Source of the DNA: Amarolinea sp964580725
GTDB lineage: Bacteria; Chloroflexota; Anaerolineae; SSC4; Amarolineaceae
Length of the DNA: 64,000 nucleotides
Assembly: GCA_964580725.1 (NCBI GenBank)
Contig: CAZOLV010000011.1
Location: 13,789 to 77,788 of the forward strand
Direction: 5' to 3'
The position numbers and the translations under genes were made by a program. The notes beneath the pieces are model-generated. The model made no database searches. It was not told the DNA's origin and saw nothing but the letters and a program-made list of their open reading frames with translations. Every line of letters starts with the position of its first letter. Position 1 is the stretch's first letter. Below, one piece after another: positions 35,294 to 43,608 of the stretch.

Positions 35294-37318
35294 ATGGTCA
35301 AAGATCCCGTTTGCGGCATGGAGATCGAACCCCAGGACGCGGCCGTCAGTCGAAAGCACATGGGCCAAACGTTTTACTTCTGCTCACCCAATTGCGTCGA
35401 GCAGTTTGACGCTGACCCGCACCACTACGCGCAGGCCGTGCTGGCCGTGACCGAGGCGCCGCTGCCGGTCGGCTCAGCCACGACCGGCTTCAACCCGGCC
35501 CTGCCGCTGGCGTGTGTCGAGCTGCCGGTGTTGGGGCTGCAGCGGGAGCAAGATGGCCGCGCCGTGGAAGCCGCGGTGGCCGGGTTGCCAGGAGTGCGCA
35601 GCGCCCACGCGAACACTGGCTCGGGCGTCGTGACGGTCGAATACGATCCGCAGCGCACCAATGCCGCAGCCCTGGCCGCCGGACTCCGGCCCGCCGGCTT
35701 CCGCGTCGGCGGCGCGCAGACCCGCGTCGGCATCCAGGACTTGCGCTGCGCCTCGTGCGTGGGCTTCATCGAGGATGACCTGCGGGCGACGCCGGGCGTG
35801 CTCAGCGCGTCGGTCAATGCCGGCACGCAAGAAGCCACCATCGCCTACCTGCCGCAGCAGACCACGCTGGCCCAACTGCACGCTGTGATCCAGGATTGGG
35901 GCTATCGCCCGCGGCCTTCTGCCAGCGAGGCGCCGGCCGACAAACAGGAAACGGAACACGCCCGCGAGTACCGCAGTCTGTTCCGCAAGTTTCTCTTCGC
36001 CGCCCTCATCTCGCTGCCCGTGCTGTTGACGGCTTATCCGAAGTTCATCCCGTTCGTGCGCGATTGGAACGCGGAGACCCTGCGCCTGGCGTGGCTCAGC
36101 TCGGCGCTGCTGACCTTGCCAGTGCTGGCCTGGTCGGGCGGCCACTTCTTCACGGGCGCATGGGCCGCGCTCAAGCACCGGGCAGCCAACATGAACACCC
36201 TGATCGCGCTCGGCACCGGCGCGGCGTGGCTCTACTCCACCGTCGCCATTCTGTTCCCTGGCCTGTTCCCGGAGGGCACATCGGAACCGTTCTACGACGT
36301 GGTGGCCGTGGTGATCGCACTGGTGGTGTTGGGCCAGGCGCTGGAGCTGCGCGCCAAGGGCCGCACCAGCGAGGCCATCAAGAAGCTGCTGGGGTTGCAG
36401 GCCAAGACCGCCCGCGTGATCCGCGACGGCCAGGAGCTGGACATCCTGGTCGAGGAAGTGCTGGTCGGCGACGTGGTGCAGGTGCGCCCCGGCGAGAAGG
36501 TGCCGGTGGACGGCGTGATCCTGGAGGGCAGCTCGGCCGTGGATGAATCCATGCTCACCGGCGAATCGCTGCCGGTCAGCAAAGGGGTCGGTGACGAAGT
36601 GATCGGCGCGACCCTCAACAAGACCGGCGCGTTCAGGTTCCGCACGATCAAGGTCGGCAAGGACACGGCCCTGGCGCAGATCGTCAAGATGGTGCAGGAC
36701 GCGCAGAACAGCAAGGCGCCCATCGCCCGTCTGGCCGACACCATCTCCGGCTACTTCGTGCCGGTCGTGATGATTCTGGCCGTGCTGACCTTTGTGGCCT
36801 GGTTCAACTTCGGCCCACAGCCGCAGTTGGTGTACGCACTGGTGACGAGTGTGACTGTGCTGATCATCGCCTGCCCCTGCGCGCTGGGCCTGGCCACGCC
36901 GATGAGCCTGATGGTCGGCATCGGCAAGGGCGCGGAACACGGCATCCTCATCCGCTCGGGCGAAGCGTTGCAGACCAGTCAGGCGCTCAAGACCGTGGTG
37001 CTGGACAAGACAGGAACCATCACCAAAGGCAAGCCGGAGCTGACCGACGTGGTTACAGCCGATGCCTGGGCCGCGGACGACTTGCTCCGCCTGGTGGCCG
37101 CGGTGGAACGCTCGTCGGAGCACCCGTTGGCCGAGGCGATCGTGGAGGGTGCGCAGACGCGCAATATGACATCAACCAACGACCGCTTGCAACCCTTTGC
37201 TCTGGCCTCACCGTCATCTGGCCACTGCTTAACCTGGAAACCCTCTGTGTCCCCAAATCGTGACGCTCCCTGCCGACGGCGTCGAAAACCAGGTCGTAGA
37301 TTGCGCCGCCCTGGGTGA
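35294..37318 (+). pseudogene. copA: CopA-type copper P-type ATPase, C-terminally truncated by rearrangement
   Basis: From the ATG at 35294 (GGAGGAGG upstream): a YHS domain with VCGM and FCSPNC, a degenerate HMA domain, an HMA with CASC, membrane helices, the TGES loop, the metal site CPC (IIACPCALGLATP) and DKTGTITKG. Homology stops at about 37165 after HPLAEAIVEGAQTRN. The last 50 codons are unrelated, so most of the N-domain, the hinge GDGxNDAP and the last two membrane helices are missing. It should be non-functional as a pump. The break faces the broken end of an oxidoreductase gene on the other strand. Confidence 0.85.
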
Positions 37319-37957
37319 AGTCCTGCCGGGTGTAATCAATCACCTGGCTGGCGCCCAACGAACGCACCAACTCCAGGTTTGCGCCGCTGCACACCCCGGT
37401 CACCTCGGCGCCGAAGTGACGGCTGGCAAGCTGCACCGCGTTGGTGCCGACCGCGCCGGATGCGCCGTAGATCAGGACTTTCTGCCCCGGTTGAATCTTG
37501 CCCGCCTGCAGGCAGCGCCAGGCCGTCTGCGCGGCGCCGGGAACCGCCGCGGCCTCCTCGAAGGTGAGGTTGCCGGCTTGAGCGCCAGCGCCCCGTCCTC
37601 GGGCAGACATTTGTATTCGGCGTGGCCGCCGAAATTGACGGCGAAGGTGGAGGCGAAGATCGGGTCGCCAAGCTCGAAGCGGGTCACCTTCCTGCCGACC
37701 GCTTCGATCTCCCCGGCCAGCTCCATCCCCAGGATGTGACGCCGGGGCCGGCGCCACCCCAGGATCAGCCGCGCCATGAACTTTTGCCAGCCAGAGATGT
37801 TCGGCAGTTTGAAGCTGCGCATGATGGTGTCGCCGATGGTGACGGTAGTGGCGTGGACTTCGACCAGCACTTCGTGGTCACGCGGCGCCGGTTTGGGGAC
37901 ATCCGCCAGCCGCAGCACTTCCGGCGGACCGTGACGGGTGTAAACGACGGCCTTGAT
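37266..37957 (-). pseudogene. Zinc-less NADPH:quinone oxidoreductase remnant (MDR family)
   Basis: Reads KAVVYTRHGPPEVLRLAD and LGMELAGEIEAVGRKVTRFELGD in one frame, then, after a frameshift near 37575, NLTFEEAAAVPGAAQTAW and VLIYGASGAVGTNAVQLA in another, ending at YDLVFDAVGR near 37269. About 100 C-terminal residues are missing. At the expected start, AGGAGG is followed six bases later by ATC where ATG is expected (37955-37957). Three separate defects make this a decayed gene, unless sequencing errors are involved. Confidence 0.8.
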
Positions 37958-37958
37958 C

Positions 37959-38684
37959 TCAAGCCTCCTGTTTGGGCTGTCTGGCAGACAAGGCGGCAAC
38001 CGCCGCCGGATCGAAGCCCTTGACGATCAGCCAGACCGCAAAGACCATCTCTTGCAGGGCAAGCGGGATCATCAACTGCCCGATGCCCGCTGTGATGTCT
38101 GGCGCCAGATGCTGTGGACTGAACATGCTGATCAGGTTGGCGACGAAGTACAGCACCCCGCCACTGACCCCCCAGCCTGATAGCCAGCGGGGCACGAGCC
38201 GGGATTGATAAAACGTAGCGTAGATCATCAGCGCGCCGATGCTGAACACGAGGGCGCCCCACATCTCGGTCCACTCCTTTGCGGCGCTGAGCATTGATCC
38301 CAGCGCCTGAAAACTGGCCGCCTCCACTGCGCCGGTGTTGACAGAGGCCTCGCTGACGCTCGCCATCACGAGCATACTGATCACCATGACCGCATAGGAA
38401 ATGGCTTCGATGGCTCCCCTGAACAGGACGGCGCCCAGCGCCAGGGCTTCATTGTGTTTCTTCAGAATCGGGTAGAGCAGCACCGGCATCATGGCGAGAG
38501 ACACACCCATCAGCGCGACGAGCAGTGTTCCAGCAATCCATTGGGTTGTGCTGGCAGCGATATTGAGCGGGAAGGCCGGCCCGGCGCTGATCGGGCCGAT
38601 CACGACGCCGCTCAGGATGCCTGAAACCGTGCCGATGATGAACAAGACGCCAACGATGACGGCTGTTTGTCTGCAGGTCTTCAT
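37959..38684 (-). CDS. DUF4386-family membrane protein
   Basis: About 241 aa from the ATG at 38684, with GAGGAGG upstream. About six or seven helices with the DUF4386 pattern: an N-terminal TAVIVGVLFIIGTVSGILSG, PVLLYPILKKHNEALALG and RWLSGWGVSGG. The function is unknown. Its stop lies against the ribosome binding site of the broken oxidoreductase gene, so the two were an operon. Confidence 0.85.
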   Translation of the reverse strand: MKTCRQTAVIVGVLFIIGTVSGILSGVVIGPISAGPAFPLNIAASTTQWIAGTLLVALMGVSLAMMPVLLYPILKKHNEALALGAVLFRGAIEAISYAVMVISMLVMASVSEASVNTGAVEAASFQALGSMLSAAKEWTEMWGALVFSIGALMIYATFYQSRLVPRWLSGWGVSGGVLYFVANLISMFSPQHLAPDITAGIGQLMIPLALQEMVFAVWLIVKGFDPAAVAALSARQPKQEA

Positions 38685-38735
38685 TTCGAGACCTCCTCTT
38701 TTTGATTCGATCTGGTGTGCGAACACAACAGGTTC

Positions 38736-39395
38736 TTACGCCGCTTTGCCCGCACTGCTGCGCAGCAGTACGATCCCCAGCCAGACGAACCAGACGATCT
38801 GGCCCAGGCCAAAGATGCCGGTCGAAGCGTCCGACACAGGGAAGATCGAGATGACGCCCACCGCGCCGACCAGCAGGCCGATCAGATTCAGGCCTCTGGG
38901 CAGCCCGCCGGCTCGCCGCACGGTCAGGCTGACCAGCAGCGTCCACAGGCCGCCCAGGATTTCGCCGTTGCCGTTGCCCAGCCCGCTCGCCACGGTTTCG
39001 ATGCTCTGCCAGAGCAGCGCAGCCTGGGCCGGGTCTTTGGCGTAGAGCGCCACGACCGGCGCAATCCCGGCATTGGCGACCATGCCGCTGGCGATCAGCG
39101 AGCCGGCCCAGATGATGCCGAGCGCAGTCGCCGTTCGCATCAGGGTCGGCGCGCCGGCCTGCAGCCGGTCGTGCAGCGCCAGCGCCAGGACGATCAGGGC
39201 GACGCCGAAGAACACGTACATGAGCAGATTGGTCGCAAAGGTGACCGTCTGCATTTCGACGAGCAGCGCCGCCTTTTGGGCCGAATCGCTGATGCTCGGA
39301 TAGTCCAGTACGACGAGGAAGATGGCCATACCGATCAGGTAGGCGATGGCCAGGTAGAATGCGGCGAAGCCGCCGGACTTCTGTGAGGTTTTCAT
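38736..39395 (-). CDS. DUF4386-like membrane protein, second gene
   Basis: About 219 aa from the internal ATG at 39395. Seven hydrophobic segments, GLPRGLNLIGLLVGAVG and IFGLGQIVWFVWLG near the end. It is similar in architecture to the previous protein but divergent. It is 51 bases upstream of it and in the same direction. Function unknown. Confidence 0.75.
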   Translation of the reverse strand: MKTSQKSGGFAAFYLAIAYLIGMAIFLVVLDYPSISDSAQKAALLVEMQTVTFATNLLMYVFFGVALIVLALALHDRLQAGAPTLMRTATALGIIWAGSLIASGMVANAGIAPVVALYAKDPAQAALLWQSIETVASGLGNGNGEILGGLWTLLVSLTVRRAGGLPRGLNLIGLLVGAVGVISIFPVSDASTGIFGLGQIVWFVWLGIVLLRSSAGKAA

Positions 39396-39432
39396 GTTTT
39401 GCTCCTTTTGATCTACTTGATTTGCATTCATC

Positions 39433-39861
39433 TCAGGCTTCGATGGTGCGCCACTTCCAGGCATACCCGACGATCAGCAGCGTGAGCGCCATCTCGATCA
39501 CGGCAAAGAGGATGTAGAAAGCCCAGCTTTCCCCGACCAGATTGCCGATGTTGACGGCGGTGTAGAGCGCGCCCAGGACGATGTTGGCCCAGCGGGCGGC
39601 CACGGGCTTCAGCGCCAGCGGGAGGAAGACCATCACGGCCGGGATCAGCATCAAGATTGCGGCTGAAAGCAGTACGCCCTGCGTCGCTGGCAGCGGCCCC
39701 ATGCGCCCTGCCGTCATCTCCTCGATCTGGCCAGGCTTGAACAGGGAGACAATGTCGGCGTAGATGTACAGAAACATGAGAGCCGCCCACAATGCGGAGA
39801 GCTTCATCTGCACGGAAATTCTGACATTCGACTTCTCGGTGGTTTGGGTGATTGTGTTCAT
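39433..39861 (-). CDS. DUF6326-like small membrane protein
   Basis: 142 aa, four helices. The SALWAALMFLYIYADIVSLF segment with acidic residue and GALYTAVNIGNLVGESWAFY fit the DUF6326 type. It belongs to the same leftward row of small membrane proteins. Function unknown. Confidence 0.7.
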   Translation of the reverse strand: MNTITQTTEKSNVRISVQMKLSALWAALMFLYIYADIVSLFKPGQIEEMTAGRMGPLPATQGVLLSAAILMLIPAVMVFLPLALKPVAARWANIVLGALYTAVNIGNLVGESWAFYILFAVIEMALTLLIVGYAWKWRTIEA

Positions 39862-39959
39862 TTTTCTTTCCTTGATAGCATAGACCTTCAGAAACCTTGA
39901 TCAACGATGCGAACGAGTGTCGCTGGCCTCGATTCTGTTGACCGAGCGATGCCGGCATT

Positions 39960-40376
39960 TCAGCCGGCGACGTTCTTCGACATCACGAGCAACAGCGCTG
40001 CCAGATAGCACAGCGATACAACGATGAAGGCTGACAGCATCCCATACTGTAAAACGGGGTTCATCGAACCTTGCGGATACACAAGCTGAAGCGCCACTCG
40101 TGTCAGCCATAACACAGATGTTGCCGCCAGCATGACGATGATCGAATAGCGATTGGCCTTGCCCCCGCAGACGAATAGCCCATTCAGCAGGCCAAACAGG
40201 ACCAAAGATAACGAGAAGAACACGTTGATGGCTCGGACGGCAACGATCAGTTCTGTCGCCTCGGCATCCATGTAGGAATACCAATGCCATGCTCGGGGAA
40301 CGAAGAAGTGCCAGAGACCAAAGCCAATCGAAGCCGTGCTGCCAATCGCTACCAGCACTTTGACAAGTAAATCCAT
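39960..40376 (-). CDS. Small four-helix membrane protein; start altered by repeat insertion
   Basis: 138 aa from the ATG at 40376 (DLLVKVLVAIGSTASIGFG). Four helices; no family recognised, though FGLWHFFVPRAWHWY suggests a distant relation to the neighbouring small membrane proteins. A 45-base insertion (36-base palindromic element plus a 9-base duplication) lies exactly at the start. It is in frame, so a GTG at 40430 would give an 18-residue N-terminal extension with a duplicated MRN. Which start is used is unclear. Confidence 0.6.
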   Translation of the reverse strand: MDLLVKVLVAIGSTASIGFGLWHFFVPRAWHWYSYMDAEATELIVAVRAINVFFSLSLVLFGLLNGLFVCGGKANRYSIIVMLAATSVLWLTRVALQLVYPQGSMNPVLQYGMLSAFIVVSLCYLAALLLVMSKNVAG

Positions 40377-40429
40377 GTTCCGCATTCGGGGCAAAGACCT
40401 GTCAGGTTTCCCCCATTTATTGTTCCGCA
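40376..40429. repeat. Dispersed palindromic element (type A), copy 2, with 9-bp target duplication
   Basis: TGTTCCGCA at 40376-40384 and again at 40421-40429 flank a 36-base insert beginning TTCGGGGCAAAGACCTGTCA. The insert shares its core with 23195-23232 and contains the odd palindrome ACCTG-T-CAGGT. The flanking direct repeats are what a transposition event leaves, and insertion plus duplication equals 45 bases. Confidence 0.8.
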
Positions 40430-40490
40430 CATCCTTGAAAGATCGTTACAGAGAACGCCCGGCCTCACCTGCTTTTGGGCGGGATGCAAA

Positions 40491-41036
40491 TCAACTCCGA
40501 GGCCAGACCCAGAGTAAATTGATCATCGGCAACAACATGGTCAGAACGAAACCGACCAACAAGACCACATGGAGGCGTTTGCTCTTGGGGTGATCTACCC
40601 AGTACGTGAGAATGACTGACAATAACAATGTCTGTGAAAACACCTCTGGCCAACCGACTACGTGATCCCATAAGGGGAAATTGAAGAAAATCATTCCCTC
40701 GATACCTCCCCAACTGGCTGAAAACGGCGTCAGGATCCCGATCACAACCAGCATGCACCACATGATCAGCCAGCCTTTGCGATTGCCGAACAGAACGTCT
40801 CTCAACAGGTAGAACACAATGGCCAATAAGGCAGCCCTCGATGGCTGAAACAGAGGGCTGGCCATCAGTATCGGATCCGTAATCTGCCGAATGATCGGGG
40901 CTACATCTGGCCGGATCATGCGAGTTGCATACCCAAGCAGAATAGAAGCGACAACGCCGGTAACGAAATAGGTGACAGTATGAGAAACAATCGTCCGATA
41001 CAGAATTGACCGGAAGGAAGGTTGTGGTCTATCCAT
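40491..41036 (-). CDS. Hypothetical membrane protein
   Basis: 181 aa, about five helices, with conserved-looking polar stretches RQITDPILMASPLFQPSRA and FNFPLWDHVVGWPEVF. No family recognised. It is the most upstream of the row of small membrane proteins on this strand, and codon use appears less GC-biased than in the surrounding genes, hinting at transfer. Confidence 0.6.
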   Translation of the reverse strand: MDRPQPSFRSILYRTIVSHTVTYFVTGVVASILLGYATRMIRPDVAPIIRQITDPILMASPLFQPSRAALLAIVFYLLRDVLFGNRKGWLIMWCMLVVIGILTPFSASWGGIEGMIFFNFPLWDHVVGWPEVFSQTLLLSVILTYWVDHPKSKRLHVVLLVGFVLTMLLPMINLLWVWPRS

Positions 41037-41130
41037 CTTCTTCTTTACCCTTTTCGTTTCGATCAGACCGCGCCCAACGGCACGCGTCAGATGCGGCTGC
41101 GCCAGGTCGAGCTCTACCCTGACCTGCCTC

Positions 41131-41838
41131 TCAAGCGCCGGTCCTGCGCCCGGTCGCCAGCGCCGAGGGGGTCTGGCAGCCGACGATGGCCGGCGCCTCT
41201 TGCACCAGGTCGTCGTTTTCCAGGGCTGCCACCATGAACAGGGCGTAGTCCACGCGGCGGGTCAGGTTGCTGGCCAGGAGCGGATCGCCGACGTGCCGGC
41301 TTCAGACCGGCAGGCCCTGGCTTGCGCCCTCTTCCAGATTACTGCCCCGCACGACGGTCCAGCGGGCGTCGCTGGCGAAGATGCGCCGGCACGCTTCGAT
41401 CTGGTCGTCAATGTCCACCATGCGGGTCAGTCGTCCCAGCCAGCGGGCGAGCACCTCCTCGCGCTTGAGGGACGGCGGGTAGACATCCTGGCCGTCGCGG
41501 GTGATGTGCCAGCCGCAGGAGAAGATCAGCCGCGCGCTCGGCTGCGCACAATCGAGCACGGCCTGGGCGGTGCCCGTCGCGTAGTGTTGATGGCCCCAGG
41601 GGACCAGCACAGTCAGCACGCCGTCGCATCCGGCCACCGCCTGCTGGATCACCGCACGGTCGTTCGTCAAGCCGGGGATGACGGTGACGCGCCCGCGGAA
41701 CGCGTCGAGCTTGCTGACGCTCTTCTGCCGGCACACGCCAACCACCTGGTATCCCCGATCCAGCGCATGCTGCACCATGTACCGGCCGAGCTTGCCGGAA
41801 GCGCCCACGATACAAACCTTTGTCATTGCGACCTCCAT
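41131..41838 (-). pseudogene. NmrA/NAD(P)H-binding protein interrupted by TGA at 41302-41304
   Basis: The N-terminus TKVCIVGASGKLGRYMVQHA is a Rossmann loop, and the frame is complete to a stop at 41131 (235 codons) except for a TGA at codon 179. Downstream the family sequence continues: SRHVGDPLLASNLTRRVDYA. From memory the position is Trp in homologues, so TGG to TGA is the likely change and selenocysteine is unlikely. It is either a recent nonsense mutation or a base-call error. Confidence 0.7.
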
Positions 41839-41947
41839 GTACAGTAGCAGATAAGCGCCTGAGTCGCTTGCTCAAGGCACACACACTGTACCGCCGCCGC
41901 GGTGTGGTTGTATAGACACTTTGGTGTTGATGGGAGGTGTTGTTTTT

Positions 41948-42020
41948 GAATGCGGAATGCGGAATGCGGAAGGATGAAAGCCGAATGCGGAAGGATGAAA
42001 GCGGAATGCGGAAGGATTAA
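41948..42020. repeat. Short tandem repeats GAATGCGGAAGGATGAAAGC-type
   Basis: Units of GAATGCGG and of the 20-base GAATGCGGAAGGATGAAAGC repeat three to four times. They replace the body of the cysteine-hydrolase gene that starts at 42129. Confidence 0.85.
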
Positions 42021-42027
42021 GGTGGAT

Positions 42028-42129
42028 GGGGGTGGCCTTGTCAAACAGTCCCTGCTGCACGTCAATCACCAGCAGGGCTGTCGCCGGCCCCCGGACAGAC
42101 GGCGCGAGAATCTTGGTTGCCTGGCTCAT
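42028..42129 (-). pseudogene. Isochorismatase-like cysteine hydrolase, N-terminal stub
   Basis: 34 residues from the ATG at 42129 contain ATALLVIDVQQGLFDKATP, the typical first strand of cysteine hydrolases with its catalytic Asp. Then the frame enters low-complexity repeats. About 150 downstream codons are lost. Confidence 0.65.
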
Positions 42130-42172
42130 CGCTGTATTCTTCTTGCCGTTGCTGCGACGCGTGCCGTACCGC

Positions 42173-43102
42173 TCACGACACTGACCCAGGCGGCAGGTCG
42201 GGCGGCGCCGGATCGAGGCTCAGATGTGATGTGAGAAACCGGGTGATGTCGTCCAGTGATTCGGCGGCCTGCGGCAGCGCCGGGAAGAGCTGCCATACGT
42301 GCCACATGCGCGGGTACACCTCCAGACGCATGTCAACGCCGGCGGCGCGCGCCTTGTCTGCGATGCGTAGCGCGTCGTCGCGCAGCATCTCATCTTGTCC
42401 GACATGCACCAGCAGCGGCGGCAGGCCGTGCCAGTCGCCATAGATGGGCGAGATCAGGGGGTCGCGATCATCGTGCTGTGCGACGTAGGCCGCATGGTAG
42501 TACCGCACCGCCTTGAGCGGCAGCAGGGGGTCCTTGAAGCCGCCAGCCGGACTGCGATGAGCTGACAGATCCGCCACGGGTGAGAGACAGGCGGCCGCCG
42601 CGGGCAGCGGCTCGCCGCCGGCGCGCAGCTTCATCATGGTCGTGATCGCCAGATTGCCGCCCGCCGAGTCGCCCGCCAACGCCGTGTTCTGCGGGGAAAT
42701 GCCCTGGTTCAGCAGCCAGCGATAGGCGGTGACGCAGTCGTCCAGCGCCGCGGGAAACGGATGATCCGGCGCCAGGCGATAGTCCACCATCAGGGCGCGC
42801 ACGCCCATCGTACGCGCCAAGTGCGCCACCATCACCATATGCTGCGGGGTCACGCCGAAGACGAAGCCGCCGCCGTGCAGATAGAGCAGCGCTAGATCCC
42901 GCGGGCTGTTGTGCGGGATCAGCCATTCGCACGGCACGCCGTCGGCCAGCGCCGCTTCTCGTGTGACATCGGCCGGCACGCGGGCGCGGGCCGTAGCCCG
43001 TTCGAGCGGCCGCCTTGTCCAACGCAGCGGCAGGTATGTTTGCAGAAAACGGATGACGGGCAGTCCTGCCCGGATTCTGCGTTCAACGTTGGATGGCGTC
43101 AT
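42173..43102 (-). CDS. HSL-family alpha/beta hydrolase (esterase/lipase)
   Basis: 309 aa from the ATG at 43102 (a start at 43135 is also possible). The oxyanion-hole motif LYLHGGGFVFG, the nucleophile elbow GDSAGGNLA and a C-terminal DEMLRDD plus YPRMWHVWQLF supply Ser, Asp and His of the catalytic triad. It acts on acyl esters, probably short-chain; the substrate is unknown. It stands alone. Confidence 0.9.
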   Translation of the reverse strand: MTPSNVERRIRAGLPVIRFLQTYLPLRWTRRPLERATARARVPADVTREAALADGVPCEWLIPHNSPRDLALLYLHGGGFVFGVTPQHMVMVAHLARTMGVRALMVDYRLAPDHPFPAALDDCVTAYRWLLNQGISPQNTALAGDSAGGNLAITTMMKLRAGGEPLPAAAACLSPVADLSAHRSPAGGFKDPLLPLKAVRYYHAAYVAQHDDRDPLISPIYGDWHGLPPLLVHVGQDEMLRDDALRIADKARAAGVDMRLEVYPRMWHVWQLFPALPQAAESLDDITRFLTSHLSLDPAPPDLPPGSVS

Positions 43103-43225
43103 TGGGCCTCCGTGACTTGTGCGCATGGAAATCAACTACACAGCTCCCTGTTTCGCTCTCCGACGTGTCTCCAACAATCGCCGGCACAGAGCAGCGAGTC
43201 TGAGGTTATTGTAACCCCCTTCCAC

Positions 43226-43455
43226 GATAATGTAAAAGATAATGTAAAAGATAATGCAAAAAGATAATGCAAAAAGATAATGCAAAAAGATAATGCAAAA
43301 NNNNNNNNNNNNNNNNNNNNNNNNNNNNNNNNNNNNNNNNNNNNNNNNNNNNNNNNNNNNNNNNNNNNNNNNNNNNNNNNNNNNNNNNNNNNNNNNNNNN
43401 AAAAGATAATGCAAAAAGATAATGCAAAAAGATAATGCAAAAAGATAATGCAAAA
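43226..43455. repeat. 12/13-bp tandem repeat array containing an assembly gap
   Basis: GATAATGTAAAA units at 43226 change to AAAAAGATAATGC units, which continue on both sides of the N run. No unique spacers lie between the units, so it is not a CRISPR array. The AT-rich array is in the divergent region between the esterase and the cNMP/bPH2 gene; the rest of 43103-43608 shows no gene. Confidence 0.92.
43301..43400. other. Assembly gap, 100 N
   Basis: Exactly 100 N placed inside the tandem array; the true number of repeat units is unknown. Confidence 0.98.
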
Positions 43456-43608
43456 CCGCATGATATCGCTGTGGGCACGGGCTGACCGCCGCACTCTTCC
43501 TGACCATCCACCCGTGCCGTGTCTCACCGGCCCTGCCTCGCTTCCCTTCTAGCGCCATTCTGTGGTAAAATCCCCCCAACTTGACCGCTTTGCTTCGAAC
43601 GGTGACTC

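Noticed and set aside
41302..41304. Fourth selenocysteine codon in the NmrA-like gene
   Set aside because: The position appears to be Trp in relatives and only a weak 4-bp stem follows.
43226..43455. CRISPR array
   Set aside because: Units are directly contiguous with no unique spacers and no cas genes nearby.
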